A DNA stretch of 64,000 nt from Gemmataceae bacterium (lineage in GTDB: Bacteria; Planctomycetota; Planctomycetia; Gemmatales; Gemmataceae). Both the position numbers and the translations under genes were made by a program. The notes under the pieces are model-generated. The model did no database searches, was not told the DNA's origin, and saw only the letters and a list, made by a program, of their open reading frames with translations. The stretch lies in NCBI GenBank assembly GCA_009692005.1, contig SHZZ01000010.1:1-64000 (forward strand), given 5' to 3'. Each line of letters begins with the position of its first letter. Position 1 is the first letter of the stretch. This document shows positions 15,001-30,000 of the stretch, one piece after another.

Positions 15001-18000
15001 CCGCCATTGTGTACTGGCCACTATGGGGATCGTAGGTGTAACACATGAGTTTTATCTGATCCACCAGGGTGCCAATGCGGTTGCCCGATGATTCCACCAG
15101 GGACAACTCCAGGTCTGTGGGCATATAGCGGATGCCGAGAAGATAGCGCGATATTTGCCCGTTCGGGGTCAACACCATGATCCCGGTGGCGTGCAAGTAT
15201 TCCTCACGGGCCTTGTCGTATTGAAAGCGGTACCCGACCGCGTCCATCAAGGATTTGATGTTTTCCTTGGTTCCAGTCAGGAAATGCCAGCCGTTGACAG
15301 ACTTCCTGCGCCCAAGAATAGAGAGCATCGCTTCCTTCTTGGCCAGGGCTATTTCGGGCGTTTCCTCGTGGTCGAAACTGACGACGACAACTTCAAAGTG
15401 ATCCCCCGGGCGGAATTTCCCATCAATGCGCTTCAAGCCATCAAACAGGCCGTCGAGTACGCGGTTGCAAATCAGCCTGCAACGGTAATAAGCGGGCACC
15501 AGGATTACGGGTTTCCCCTCGCCGAAGAAGGAGCTGAGCTTCACGCTTTTTCCGTGTTCATCCACGAATGTGGTTTCCAGAGAAATCTTTTCAGCCAATT
15601 TCTGATCGATGCCAATTTTTTCCAGCATTTCGTTGGGCAGGCCAACGCGACCGTCAATGTCTCCCGGCCCGCGGCTGGTGCCACGCAGCCCGGACATGCC
15701 GTCTGCAAAGGCGGCAGGAACCGCCGCCAGGAAGAAAACCAGGATCGCGCCGGGGAGTTTTTTCAACGCTCGGTCCCCCTGGGTTTGCGGCCGGCGCTGG
15801 AATCGCTGGGAGTATAGTCCCCTTGTTCATTAACCTTGTAGCCCTGCTCTTTGTGGAAAGAGGCATTTTCTTCCATGTAGCGTTTGCTGAAGTTTTTCAT
15901 GGCCTGACCAATGTTCTTTTCCTTCAAGCGATCCGTGGCAATTTCATTGGTCAACTGGCCATAAGTTGGCAGATTGGAAATGCCGCTCATCAAGGGGCGC
16001 AAAGGGTCGATGCCCTCCAGGCGGGAAACGACGATGCGGGATTTAACCCCGGCTTTTTCCGCAGCGAAGGAGGCAGCGGCGCTGGTTCCCTGCTCATACA
16101 AATTTCTGTCCGCTTGTTGAAATACTTCCCCCGGAAGAGGCGGCCGAAGCAACCCCGTGGTAAAGATGCGGTTGTCTTGGCGCAACTGGATCACGCGGTT
16201 TATCTCTTCGCGTTTCTGCGCCACTTCCTTGCTGGTGGCCAGGAACTGTTTTTTCTCGGCGGCGCTTTTTTTGGCGTAGCCGTGAACCAGCAGCGCCTCA
16301 TTTTCCGCGTCGCTAATCATGCCGGCGCGGACTTTTCCTTCCTCTTCCTCCATCAGTTTTTGACCCAGGGGATATTGCGAAACCTTGCGGGCGTTCTCCA
16401 CCCCGGTTAAATATTCGTAAACATGCACCATCATCCAGTAAGACAGGGCCACCACCACGGCCAGGCTTACGCCAAAATAGACAACGCTTTTGACATCGAT
16501 ATCGGTCAATTCAACATTCGGTTTTTGAGAGTGCTCGCTTGTCATGGCTGAATTCTTTCTTTTCCTTGGCGGGCCAAGCCCGGATTACACTCCATGAATC
16601 GGCTGTTGAAGAATACGCGGATCGCGAACAGGTATGGGCGGCATGCTCTTCCACTGCCACAGGAAACAACCCAGCCACAAGCCGCCTATGCCCACCAGGG
16701 AAGTCAATTGCCCGATAGGGAAGGCGAAATGTTTCGGGCTGAAACTGGGCCCCAGAAGGAAGAAATAATCGACAAAGCGCATGAACAGCATGAAGCAGGC
16801 CACCTTCAGCAAATTACCTTTGATGCGCTTGGCGTCACGGGTCAGCAACACCAGGAAGGGCAGGAGGAAGTGCCCCAAACCGAGAGAAATGGCCACCAAT
16901 TGCCAGCCCCCTTCGCTGCGGTTGAGGAAATAAGGGACTTCTTCTTTCAGGTTCGCCGCCCAGATCAACAGGTACTGGGAGAAAGTCAGGTAGGCCCAGA
17001 AAATAATAAAGCCGAGGAAGAAGCTGCCGACATCGCGCAAGTGGTTTTTGGTCAGGTGTTTTTCCAAGTCCGGCCCCTGGTAGAGAAGGATCATGGCCAC
17101 GATGTGGAAGATCATGGCGGAAAGGATGGTGCCGAAGCAAAACAGGACCGGGTACATGGTGCTGTACCAGTGCACATCGACGGACATGGCCCAATCGACC
17201 GAGGCCAGCCCGCCGGTAATGGCGAAGGCCATGATGCCAGGGCCGCTCAGCGCCTTGAACCAAAAGCCGATCCGCGCCTCGGCGGTTTCATCTTCCTGCT
17301 TCGATAGCTTCGAGAGAGCCAGGGCCAGGAAGCTCCAGATGCCAAAGAAAATGAAGTAGCGGGCGGTGAAGAACGGCACATTCAAGTAGCCGGATTTCAA
17401 TTCAATGATGTGGTCTTTTTGCGCGATTTCATGGTCGGCCCAGACATAAATCTCCTTCAATCCCAGCAAGAGGATGGGAAGGAAAAGGATGGCCAGGAGC
17501 AACAGGCAGCGGGCCCCCGCTTCCAGCAAACGCCGCATGGCAAAACCCCAGACGCCGCCAGCCACATGCTGAATCATCAAAAGCGCCAGGCTTCCCAGGG
17601 AGAAAGAGAAGAAATAAAGGAAAGAGATCAGGTAGGACTGCAAGGTTTCCTTGGGCTGAACTGCGATCAATCCGCCGGTTACCAGCAAACCGATAACGCC
17701 CGCGATCAGGGCGAAGGACTGCACCTTGTCCACTTTTTCCCGGACTTCCGGGGTGATCATCGACATTTAAGGTTTCTCCTTGCCGGCATCAGCACGGGCC
17801 GGGGACTTTCCAAAGGCTTCCTGAAGAGAGCGGATGTAGGCGATGATGGCCCAGCGGTCCCGCGGATTCACCTGCGCGGAATAGCTAGCCATGGCGCCAA
17901 AGCCATGAGTGATGACCTGGAAGTAATATCCTTCAGGGGCCTCGAGCAAAGGGATACCGGCGCCGGTCAGGTATTTTAAACCCCGGGAATTATCAACATG

Positions 18001-21000
18001 AAAGGACGGAGGAGGCAAGAAACCACGCTGCACGATCATGCCGTTGCCCGCGCCTGTGCGGCCGTGGCAGACAGCGCAATAGATATTAAACCGTTCCTGT
18101 CCCCGTTTGATCAATTCTTCATCCACGGGAAAGGGGAAGGTTGCGAAGTAAGGCGCCTTGGCTACCTCGGCGGGCATGGCTTCCTTGGCCGGATTCTGGT
18201 TCTTCCAGGCGGCCACGGTTCCCCCCTCCTTCAACCCGGTAAACATATGGTCGTTTTCTTGCAGCATGCCGCGGGCCACGGTTCCTTCCACTGGCGGACG
18301 GTTGCCACGACCGTCTTCAAAAAAACTGAAAACCGTGTGCATCTTGATCTTGGGTTGTTCCGCCATGGTCTGGTAGCACCCCACCGCGAAAAGCGCGGTC
18401 AAGGCCACCACCACGGAAGGCGCCGAGAACAACGGTTGTTTTGGTTTCGCCCGCGTCATTGGGGAACCTCCGATACTTCAAAAGGCTTCAATCCTTCAAG
18501 GAAATGCCTGGTGCCCTGGATGTCGAACAGGGGATCTCTGGCTTCAATGCAGAGGAAAAACCGGTCGGTAGTGACGCCGGAGAACCTCGGGACATTGAAC
18601 AAGGGGTGGTAAAGCCTGGGGTAGCCATTCAAAAGCAGCATGCCAAAGACCGCGGTGAAGGCGGAAAAGAGTACGGCCAATTCAAATTCCGGCGGAACAA
18701 AAGCGGGCCAGGAATTGAGAGGCCGACCGCCAATGTTCAGGGGGTAGTAAAACCAGTCGGGCAGGAAGGGGTTCAGGAAAGAAGGCGCGCCGCCCATGGT
18801 AAAGGTCTGCAGCGAAAAAGCGGTGAAGAACCCTGCCAAGCCGCCGAAGAAGACCAGAATGGGCAGCTTGGTCCGCTTGAACCCGACGGCCTCGTAAAGG
18901 TCCTCGACGGGAAAGGGAGAATAGGCTTCCATCTTGGAAAAGCCTGCTTCACGGGCCTTGTTCGCCGCCGCCACGATTTCCGTGGGTGTGGTGAACTCCG
19001 CGAGCATGCCATAAATTTCCGGTTTCTGCGCTTCCATTACTGGTGCCCTCCGCCCTGCTTGGGAGCGTGTGCGTGGCCAGGGTCATGGCCAGAGTCATCG
19101 CCTTTATGCACATGGGATTCCGGCAGCATATGCTTCATTTCAAATATAGCAATCATGGGCAGCAGCCTGCAGAAGAGAAACATCAGGCTAAGGAACAGCC
19201 CAAAGGTTCCGAAGTAGGTGCTGAGATCCCAGAAGGTCGGAGAATACTGGCCCCACGAGGAGGGCAGGAAATCTCGCTGCAAGCTCATGAGGATGACAAA
19301 GCGTTCCAGCCACATGCCGACATTCACGATCAGAGAGATGATAAAGAGCGCCGCCTCCCAGGAGCGAACGCGCTTGATCCACAGCAATTGCGGCACAAAG
19401 CCATTGCAGAAAACCAGGGCCCAGTAGAATCCGCCGTAGGGGCCGAAAACCCGGTTCTTCATCATCAAATCGCGCTCAAACGGGTTGGCGCTGTAATAGG
19501 CCATGAACGCTTCCACCATGTACCCGTAAAAGACCATTGATCCCGTGGCTAACATGATTTTTGCCATGTTGTCCAGATGCTTGTCGGTGATGAAGTCCTT
19601 CATGCCATAGAAATGTCGAATGGGCACGGCCAAGTTGATGACCATGGCGAAGCCGGAGTAAATGGCGCCGGCGACGAAGTAGGGGGGAAAGATGGTCGCG
19701 TGCCAGCCAGGCAAGTTTGATACCGCGAAATCGAAGGAGACGATTGTGTGGACGGAAAGCACCAGGGGAGTACTCACGCCAGCCAGTATGAGGTAAGCGG
19801 TTTCAAAACGATGCCAGTGCATCGACCCGCCACGCCAGCCCAGGGCGAAGATGCCGTAGATAAACCGGATCCAGGGGCTCTTGGCGCGGTCGCGGATATT
19901 GCCGAAGTCCGGCACCAGGCCGATGTACCAGAACAACAAAGATACGGTGAAATAAGTGGAGACCGCGAAGACATCCCATTCCAGCGGACTGCGGAATTGC
20001 GGCCACAATTGCATGGTGTTGGGGTAAGGCAGCAGCCAGTAGGCGAACCACGGGCGCCCCATATGTGCCAGTGGATACAAACCGGCGCAGGCGACGGCGA
20101 AAAGGGTCATGGCCTCGGCGAAACGATTAATCGAGGTTCGCCAGGTTTGGTGGAATAACAGCAAAATCGCCGAGATCAGTGTGCCGGCGTGGCCGATACC
20201 GATCCACCAAACGAAGTTAATGATGTCGAATCCCCAGCCGACTGGGACATTCACGCCCCAAATGCCAATTCCTTCGTACAGCAGGTAAGTGATGGAAACC
20301 AGCAGGACCTGAAGCATCATGAAGGAAATGGCAAAGCCAATCATCCACCCCTTTGGGGTGACGGAAAGGACGACACCAATGACCTTCTTGGAGATGCTTT
20401 CAAAAGAATGCCCGGGCGCCACCAGGGGAACCTGTGGATCTGATCGGAGGCTGGGTTCTTGTTCCTTGATATCGCTAGCCATGGATTATCCGGCTCCCTT
20501 TCCACTGGACACCAGCTTGGGGTTGGGATTACGCACCTCGGCAAGGTAAGTGGTTCTCGGCGAGGTATTCAACTCGTCCAGCAGGCTGTAATTGAGGTTT
20601 TCCAGCTTTGCACGCGCCTGGGAAATCTTGCTCTTGGGGTCGTTTAAGTCGCCGAAGAGAATCGCTCCCGCGGGACAAACCGCCTGGCAAGCCGAGAGGA
20701 CTTCGCCATCTTGGATTTTGCAATCGCTTTCCCGATTGAGCGCCCGGCCTTCCCTTTCCGCCTTCAGCTTGCCGCGCTTTTCCGCCTCGACTTCCGCCTG
20801 GCGGATGCGCTGCACGCAATAGGTGCACTTTTCCATGACGCCGCGCGTCCTAACCGTCACTTCCGGGTTGCTGACCATTTTCAAGGAAACCGAAGCGTAG
20901 TCGGTGTACTGCAAGAAGTTGAACCTGCGGACCTTGTAGGGGCAGTTGTTGGAGCAGTAGCGTGTACCGACACAGCGATTGTAAACCATGTCGTTGAGGC

Positions 21001-24000
21001 CGTCATAGCTGTGGGCGGTGGCAGCCACCGGGCAAACCTGCTCGCACGGGGCGTTTTCACACTGCATGCAGGGCAGAGGTTGGTAATGCGCCTTCAACTC
21101 CTCCGGCTTCAGAGGATTGCCCTCGAAATAGCGGTCAATGCGGATCCAGTGCATTTCCCGGCCGCGAGTGACTTCAAGCTTGCCCACGACGGGGATATTG
21201 TTCTCCGCCTGGCAGGCCACCACGCAAGCCGAGCAGCCGGTGCAAGCGGTGAGGTTAATAACCATCCCCCACTTGTGGCCCTTGTAGGTGAAATCTTTGC
21301 CGTCAAGAATGCTAAGCGGCGTCTTGCCATGGCCATGGTCATGTTCTTCGCCATGCCCCCCGCCGTTCACTTTGTGAACCCAGTGGTCGTCCTTCATCGT
21401 TTGCTCGGCAGTACCGGAACGAACGAGGTTTCGGCCTTCCATGTAATGGTGAGCCTGAGTGCTGGCGAGGATGTGCTGCTTGCCGGTTCTTTCAACCTTG
21501 ACCCCGAGCCCCGACCAGGGGTCGGAAGCCACGCGGATCTTATAAACATCGGCGCCGACATCTTTGGTCCCGACTTTTCCCGCCCTCTCGCGCCCGTAGC
21601 CGAGCTGAACATTGATCGTGTAATCCGGGTGACCGGGCACCACCCAGACAGGCAGAACCAGCGTGCGGCCCTGATATGTAAAGCGCAAGGTGTCGACAAA
21701 AGCGCGGCCATGCTCGCCGCCCGTTATGCCGAAGGATGCCGCTCCTGAATGATACTTGCCGCCCTCCAATTCGGGCCGGCTCTCGGTCATCAGAGCGACG
21801 CCCAGCTCCAAGGCGGTCTTCAAACTCATGATGGCGGCGTTGTCCCAGGTAATCTTGGTCGAGGACTTGGGCATTTCCAATAGCCAGCCATTGTTGGCAA
21901 AGCGCCCGTCAAAGACCGCTTCATCCGGACGGAAAGTGATTTCCAAGTTGCTGACCGAGCCGACGGTCCACTCTGGCAGGGAAGCCAAAACCCTCTCCGC
22001 GTCCGCGGTGGCCGAGGCCAGCGGCTTTACCTGCTTGTAGGGGAAATTGGTCCCCGCAACCACACCATCGTGGAGCGACTTGCGGTAGAACTTTTCAAAG
22101 GTGGTGGAACTATTGAGGCCAGCCCGCGCGGGGGCGGAAAACCAGGCTTTCCAGTAGTCCTTGACCAGATCCACAGCGGTGCGGCTGGGCTTGGAAGACA
22201 GGTCTGCAAAAAGGTCGTGAAGGTTTCCCCCGCCAAACAGGGGCGCGATCAGTGGCTGAATAATTGTTGCGGTGCCGTCAAACGCACGAACATCCCCCCA
22301 CGATTCTAGATAATGGGAGTCCGGAATGTGCCAATGACACAGGCGCGAGGTTTCGTCGTGGTAAAGCCCGAGGCGGAAGCGCGTGGGGACTTTATCCAAG
22401 GCTGCTTTAAAGTCGATGTCGGCGCCAGCGGTGTAAACTGGATTGGCCCCAACTATGACCAGGGTCTGAACTTTGCCCATGGTCATGTCGTCGACCAATG
22501 CCCGCAGCGATTTTGCCCGGTCGCCAGGGCGGGCGTGAACTGGATCTATGTAATGCACCGTTTTGCCGGCGTTTCCAAGCTTGTCGTTAATTAGGGCGGC
22601 CAGAGCATGGCAAAGGGTTGAAGCCTCGTCGCCGGCTATCACCAGAGTCTTGCCTTTTTCCCGCGAGGCAAGATCCTCGGCGGCAATCGTCAGCCAGTGA
22701 CGCGCCTGCGCCGATAGACCCTTCGGTTCGCTTATCCCTTCAACCTTCAGTTGGAAGGCGAGGAACTGCGCCACGCGGTCGATTTCCACCGCGCGGAACC
22801 CTAGCCGGTTGTCTGCCTTGATCCCAGTATTGGAAAAGACGCTCTCGGCGGCATAGAGCCGATTCATCTTGTCGAGCTTTTCCAGATTCCTGCGTGAAGA
22901 GAAATCGCGGGTATAACGCAAGTGCCCGGGGCCGCGAGAGAGAAAGTCGGCGTCGAGAGAGAAAATCACATCGGCCTGAGCCATGGCGTAGACCGGCTGG
23001 CAAGCCACGCCAAAGGCCGCCTTGGCCCCGGCAATGGGGGTGTCACTCGCGGCGGGTTCGTGTTGCACCCACTGAACCTCGGGGTAATCGTTTAAAAATT
23101 CGTTTTCCAACTGGTTCAGCAAAGTTGGCGAGGTGATCGTCTCGGTGAGGAGGTAGACGCCTTTACCTTTGCCGGATTTGGTCAATTCCGCCCTCAAGGC
23201 GGCGACAGCGTCATCCCAGACTCGCGGCTGGCCCAGGTAAGTCAATCCGGCTTCGCGGTCGGGATCATAAAGCCCAAGCACCGAAGCCTGGGCGAAAACA
23301 TCAGTGGCGCCCTGGCTGGCGCTCTGCTCAGGGTTGCCTTCCACCTTGGTCGGCCGACCCTGATTGCTTTCCGCCAAAAGACCCATGCCGTAGCCCGCGT
23401 GAGGCATGGCCGTGGCGTAAAACAACGGTTTCCCGGGAACCACTCCCTCGGGATCGCTGATATTGGGAACAATCTTTCCGCCGGGCGGCCTGCACCCGCT
23501 GAGGCCTGCCAAAGCCAGCGAGGCGCCCATGAGTGTGAGAAATTTCCGCCGCGTCACCGGGTCGGTCCATTCCCCCGCCTGGCGAGGAAATTCCCGCTGC
23601 AGCATTTCCTGGAAGCCCTCGCCCGCGGCAAGTTCCTCCAAACTGCGCCAATATTGCTTGCCGTCGCTCGACTCCAGCCGCTTCATCACGGCTTCAAGGT
23701 CCAGCGTCGGTTTTTCATTTTGGGTCATCGATGACATGTGGAACACTCGATGAGACTTCGGATGTCGTATTTTTTCCGCAATTCGGCGCCCAAGGTGGCT
23801 TGGGTGTGAGGTTTCCCATTGGCTTGCTGCAAGTCTTCAGGCTTGAAATCCATGTTAAAGACCTGATCGCGGGGGCGGAGGTAACGCTCCGGCGCACGGT
23901 GGCAATCCAGGCACCATTCCATCAGCAGCGTCCCCTTCTGGTAGACGGCTTGCATGTGGTCCACCCGACCATGGCACGAGGCGCAGCCGACTCCTTTGGT

Positions 24001-27000
24001 CACATGGATGCTGTGGTCGAAGTAAACGAAATCGCTCAACCGGTGGATTCTTTCCCATTCCAGCGACTTGCCCGTGCGGAAGCTTTCCCGCACCGGTTCC
24101 AGCATTTTCGAACCCACCCAGATTTGCGAATGGCAGTTCATGCAGGTCTTGGTCGGGGGAATGTTGGCGTAATTGGAATCCTCAACGGAATTGTGGCAAT
24201 AGCGGCAATCGATCCCCAGGCCATTCACATGGTGGGCATGGCTAAATTGAACCGGCTGGGTCAACATGAGTTGACTATGGGTGGCGTAAGGGGAGCGGGC
24301 GAAGATCATGGCAGCAACGCCGCCGATATTGGCCGCCAGAAATACCCCGGCGATAATCACCCAAGTCAGCACATTCGCATAACGGGGAAAGACCTGAGGC
24401 ATAAGCATCCTCTTGGTGAAATTGCCCTGGACCGCCGGAGGGAGTTCATACCACCCGGAGTGTTGATAGTTCTAGGAACCTGCGCGATGAAATCCACACT
24501 GGAAAGTGAAACCGTTAAAAAGCCCGCAGGTTAACAAAAGCAGTGTAACCGTACTATTTTTGATTGCAAGTTTCCGATTTGAGTTTTTCACTCTTTTTTA
24601 TTTCTCCGGGTTTTTCGCCTTTCTCCATCAAACTGCTCAACCGAGGCAGGCCAAGGCTGCCATAACTTTCCCCAACCCAAGAACTTTGTCCCACCCTTTC
24701 TTGATTTTAAGAGGCCGAATTTTTGTGAAATTTTTCCAACGCCTTTTCATAATCGCCTGGGTTGTTGATGTTCCACAACGATTCCAGTTGCGGGTCAACC
24801 TCGCGAACTGTGGTCTCGGAGATTTTCTCCCCTTCAGTTTGCTCAAAAAGAAATGCCGGCCGGTACTTTTTCTCTTGCAACAATCCTTCTATGCAGGGCA
24901 GCAAATCCAGGCGGTAAACCCCTGCCAGGGGATGGGTGAAGCCCGAGGCCACCGGTACGCACCAGCGTTTGTTTTGCAGGTTCCCCACAATAAACCGAAT
25001 GAAATTCACTTGAAGAAAGGGGACATCACAAGAAGTGATAAACGCCGCCTCGCACAACCCCGCCAGTGCCGCCATTCCCCCGGCCATTCCCCTCAAAGGG
25101 CCTTCTTCAGGGAAAGCATCACGAACCAGGATCACTCCTTCACCCAGATGGGGAAGCTCCTGTTCCGTTGCCGCCACAACGGCAATGGGCGAAACCACCT
25201 GCCCGGCAATGCGAATCACGCGCTCCAGAAAAGTTTCATCGCCAAGGCTGAGCCAGGCCTTGGGTTTCCCCATGCGCGTGCTTTTCCCACCGCAAAGGAT
25301 GATTCCCCCTACTCGCATGAATGCCCTCCAGCATTTATTGAAGAATTGGGTCCAGGCCGAGGGCGGTTAACTCGCCTGAAGGGATCTGGCCCTCCGTAGT
25401 CCAACCCCGGTGATGGTAATAGGCAGCAATCATTTTTTCCAGCCGCTCGGCCGGCAGGTTGGCGGAACCACCCCCGGCCAGTGGCAGCGGTTCTTGCAAA
25501 AACCGGGGCGGAAGCGTGTCCTCGTCGCGGGTCCAGCCCTCGCGAATGTTAAATTGCTTTTTCAAATTCACTACCCGCCGGGACAAGGTTTCCGCTTCCA
25601 TTGCGGTGAAATCCCAACCAGTAACCAGGCGAACCAGCTCGGCCGTTTCCTCGTAAAAGTCCGTGAACACACCGCGCAAGAATTTGCAAAGAATTAGCGA
25701 GTCGATCCAGGCAGCGCGGTTCTCCGATTCAACCGCGGCGAAAGCCGAACGCTCGTCTCCATGAAAGCGGTCCACAGAAGGGGAGAAATCTGCCTCGTAA
25801 GCGCCCGAGCGGTTGTGGTCGGCGCCTCGAGTGGACACCGCCAGGCCAAGAGCCATCGATTGCAATCCCCTCGGCTCATAACCGGGCAGTTCCAATCCTT
25901 TCACTTGCGGGGCAATCTCCCGAGCGCCGTGACCAATCACCTCGGCGGCCAGCCGGGTTCCCCTCCGGAGTATTTTCCCCACCCCTTCACCGCTGACGAT
26001 TTGCTTTAAGGCCTTTTCAATAGCCCGCGAGTTGCCCCAGGTCAGCCAGGGTTCATCCAGCCAGCCTTTTTCCACGCATTCCATGGCAAAGGCGATTGTG
26101 CCGCCCGAGGAAATCGTGTCCAGCCCCAAGGCATCGCACAAATGGACCAACTCCACCGTTTCCTGCGGGTCTTCAATTCCCACCAGCGAGCCCAGGGCAA
26201 ACATGCTTTCATATTCCACCCGCACCTGTCCGGCCTTGCCTTCATAAAGGTGCTCGCAACCGATGGTGCAAGCGGCACAGGAATGGCGGGCGGCTTTGCG
26301 CAGTTTGCTGCCGTCTTCTAAATCCCACCCACTATCGGGCAGGAAACTTCCTTGCTGGAAATTTTTGCTGGGAAGAATATTGAGGCGATTGAAAACCGGG
26401 AGATTGGCCAAGGTTCCCAATTCCCGGTACTTGGCCGTTGCGGGGCCAAAAGAGCGTTGGGAAAGCGCCCGGGCTTTCTCGACCACGCCAGGGGAGTCGA
26501 AAATGTCCACACGCTGGCTGCCGCGAACGGCCAAAGCCTTGATCCGCTTGGCACCAAGAACCGCCCCCAGCCCGCCACGGCCGGCGTGCCGTTTTTCATG
26601 GCTCAGGTTGGCGAACAAAACTCCATTCTCTCCAGCCGGGCCTATGGCCGCCACCTGAAAATCCGGGCCCAACTTCTTTTGAACTTCTTCCCCAGTCTCC
26701 CTGGCGGAAACCCCGCGCCAGGCTTCGGCCGAAAGCTTTTCCACTTTCCCATCATCGACCACCAGAAGTGCGAGGTCAATTGATTGGCCGGTAAGGACAA
26801 TAGCGTCGGCGCCGGTCTTTTTTCCCGCCAAAGCGAAATGTGAGGAGGAAAGGGCATCGCAAATGCGCTGGGTAAGTGGCGACTTGGCAACGACGGCGAA
26901 CTTGGCCGAGGTTGTCAAAGGCGTGCCCACCAGGGGGCTGAAGGAAAAAACCAGGGGCGCTTCACTTGAAAGCGGGTCGAAACCCGCCCGCGATTCTTGC

Positions 27001-30000
27001 ATTAGCACCCAGGCGCCGAAACCCACGCCGCCAAGAAACTGGCGGTAAATGGCCTCGGGCACGGCCACCCGGGAGGCCTTTCCCTCGCCGGCATCAACCC
27101 GCAAATAACCGCCATGGAATCCGAACATGGTTTTCCCATAAAAACAATTGGGCATATTTGATTTATGAGGAGCGCTCAGTTTTTTCTGGTTACTCCCCAG
27201 GAATAGGCCCGGGCCATTTCTACCAGGTTTCCAAAAGTGGCGCGCAAAACCGGGTTTGCCATGCCCGATTCCCGTAATCGTTACAATCCCGGGCCCGGCC
27301 CTGGTTTCACTTTAACAAATCCCGGCCCCGTGTGGTCACTACCCCTCTGTTTTGCTATAAACACAGTTCCTGAAAAATGATTTGTGGAGCTTGCCATGTA
27401 CGCGGTTTTTGAAGATGGATCGAGGCAATTTCGAGTCTCCGAAGGAGATGTGGTCAAGCTCGACCACCGCGAAACTCCCGTCGGGGAAAGTATTGAACTG
27501 GATCATGTCTTGCTGGTGGTGAATGGGGCTGATGTCAAGATCGGCCATCCTTTGGTCGCCGGGGCGAAAGTCGTGGCGGAAGTGCTGGGCGAATTGAGCG
27601 AAAAGTACCGTATTCAGAAATTCCGTCGGCGTAAGAACTACCGCCGTCTGACCGGGCATCGGCAATATCACATCCAGGTGAAGATCAAGTCGATCATCGT
27701 TGGCTAATCTATTATTTGACCCGTTTCGATTAAATTCAGAAGGTGAAGGGCGCTAACGCGCCCTTTTTGCTTAAAACAGTGATCGGTCTGGTAGCAACCA
27801 TCCCTTTCTAAAATCCCCTTTTGATCCAAACTCGGTGCTCCTCACTAAATCTCTGGGGTTAATTTTTTCCTCTTTGGGCGAGGGTAGTCCCAGGTCTGGA
27901 AGTAATTAAACGATATTCCCGCATCCCCCCTGCAGATCCTTATCTCGTCTTGTCCGACGCTGGCCATTCCCGGTAAAACAGGGGCAAGAACCCGTGAAAT
28001 GGAAGCCGGGAGCCATGGTTTCGCCAAGGAGGGGCCAGTGATGAAACACTTCTTTTCCCTGACCGTATTTGCCACCTGCCTGGGTGTGACATTCCTCTTT
28101 GCCCAGTCAGAAACGAAAATAAAGCAGCCCCTGATCCCGGTCTCGGGAAATTCGCCCCTCGGGGCGGAACAGAAAATCCAGGCCCTGGATGAATCGAAAC
28201 TCACCCCCTTGCAAAAACAGTTTTCGCAAACCGCCCGCCGAGGCGCCGAATGGCTTTACCGGGTCAACACCGTCAAGGGAAGGTTTCTCAATGGCATTCG
28301 CCCGGCGCTGCGAGTGGAAATGGAGGAGGAGAACTTCCTGCACCAGACTCAGGCGGCGCTGGCGCTGGCCCGGGCAGCCAAAATTTTTCAAGAAGAAAAA
28401 TACGCCGTCCGCGCTTCCCAAACTCTTCTGCTCCTTCTCGAGGAAACCGTCACCGACCCGGCCAACCCAAGCCTGCGTTACACCATGCTTCCCTCCCCTT
28501 TGCTCGACCGCCGACTTTCCGCCGCCATGCTCCTTTTGGCCATTCATGAGTTGCCCAACCCGCAACCTGACCTGCTGGAACAGGGAGAGCAACTGGCAAA
28601 CTACCTTCGTACGCGGCTGGAGGCAAAGGGTGTGGAGAAGGAAATTGCCAGCGAGGATATCGACGGAAGGGGTAGCGAAAATGCCGCCGCCATCACGGCG
28701 CTGTTAGTCAGCAATCGAGCCCGGCCAGCGCCATGGAAAATTGAAGTCGCCAGCAAAGCCATCGCCGAGCGCTGGAAGGATTGGCAAAGCCAAAAGGAAT
28801 CCGGCTCGCTTCCCTGGCGCATGGCCGCCCTGTGCCAGGCCTACCAGGTGACTAAAGAAAAACCGTATGCCGGGCTCTGTTTCGAAATGGCCCAGACTTT
28901 GTGTTTTATTCAATACACGAAAATCGATCCCAAGCATGCTGACTGGTATGGCGGATTCAAAAACCCAGGCCCGAGTGGAACGGAAACGCCGCCTTCGATC
29001 CGCACTGCCTGGCTGGCTGGTGGTTTGGCACAAGCCTGCGTCTGCGCCCGCGCCTCTGCCGACCCCATCCGCCTGGAGCAATTCCAGGCCAACCTGGAAA
29101 GCGCCTTGCAATTCACGCAAACGATGCAGTACAGCGAATCCAACACCATTCACTTTGCCGAGTGGTTCCGTTCGAGAATGCTGGGCGGATTTTATCACTC
29201 CGCCCGTGATGGCGACTTGCGCCTGGACTTTACTTCGCAGGCGCTCAAGGTTTATTTGGAACACCGGGAGGTATTCGGCGGCAGTTGAGCAAATGGCCGG
29301 GAAACAACCCATTGCGTATACTGCGATAGTTGGTTGAGGTTTTCCGGCGGACCGTTTCCCCGGCTTTTCACGGGTTTTTCATGAGTGAAGATCGCGCTCC
29401 CGTCTCTCGCCCAAAGTGCAAATCCCTCATGGGAGTGCGGCTACTCGCCTCCGGCAGCTATGTCCCCGACCAGGTCATCACCAACCAGGCGCTGCAAGAA
29501 CGCTTCGGCTACGACGCCGACTGGATCATCAAGCGCACTGGCATTCTCGAGCGCCGTCATGCCTGGCCGCACCAGGCCACCAGTGATCTTTGTTACGAAG
29601 CCTCCAAAAACTGCATCGAAAAAGCCGGTATCAACGGCCGCGAAATCGACCTTCTCGTTCTCGGCACCTTCACCCCGGATATGTCATTTCCCTCGACGGC
29701 GTGCTTGCTGCAAGACCGGCTCGGATTAGCCTGCGGCGCAGTGGAGATTGAAGCCGCTTGCTCCGGCTTCATGTACGCCTTGATCACCGGTGCGGCCTAT
29801 GTTGTTGCCGGCATCAGCGACATGGCGCTGGTGGTGGGAGGCGACTGCAATTCCCGCGTCTTGAATCCCAAGGACATCAAGACCTTCCCGCTCTTTGGCG
29901 ATGGCGCCGGAGCCGTCCTTCTCACCAAGGGAAACAGCAACCAGGGACTAGTCAGTTTCAGCCTGGGCTCGGACGGCGGCGGCGGCGATTTGCTCAGCAG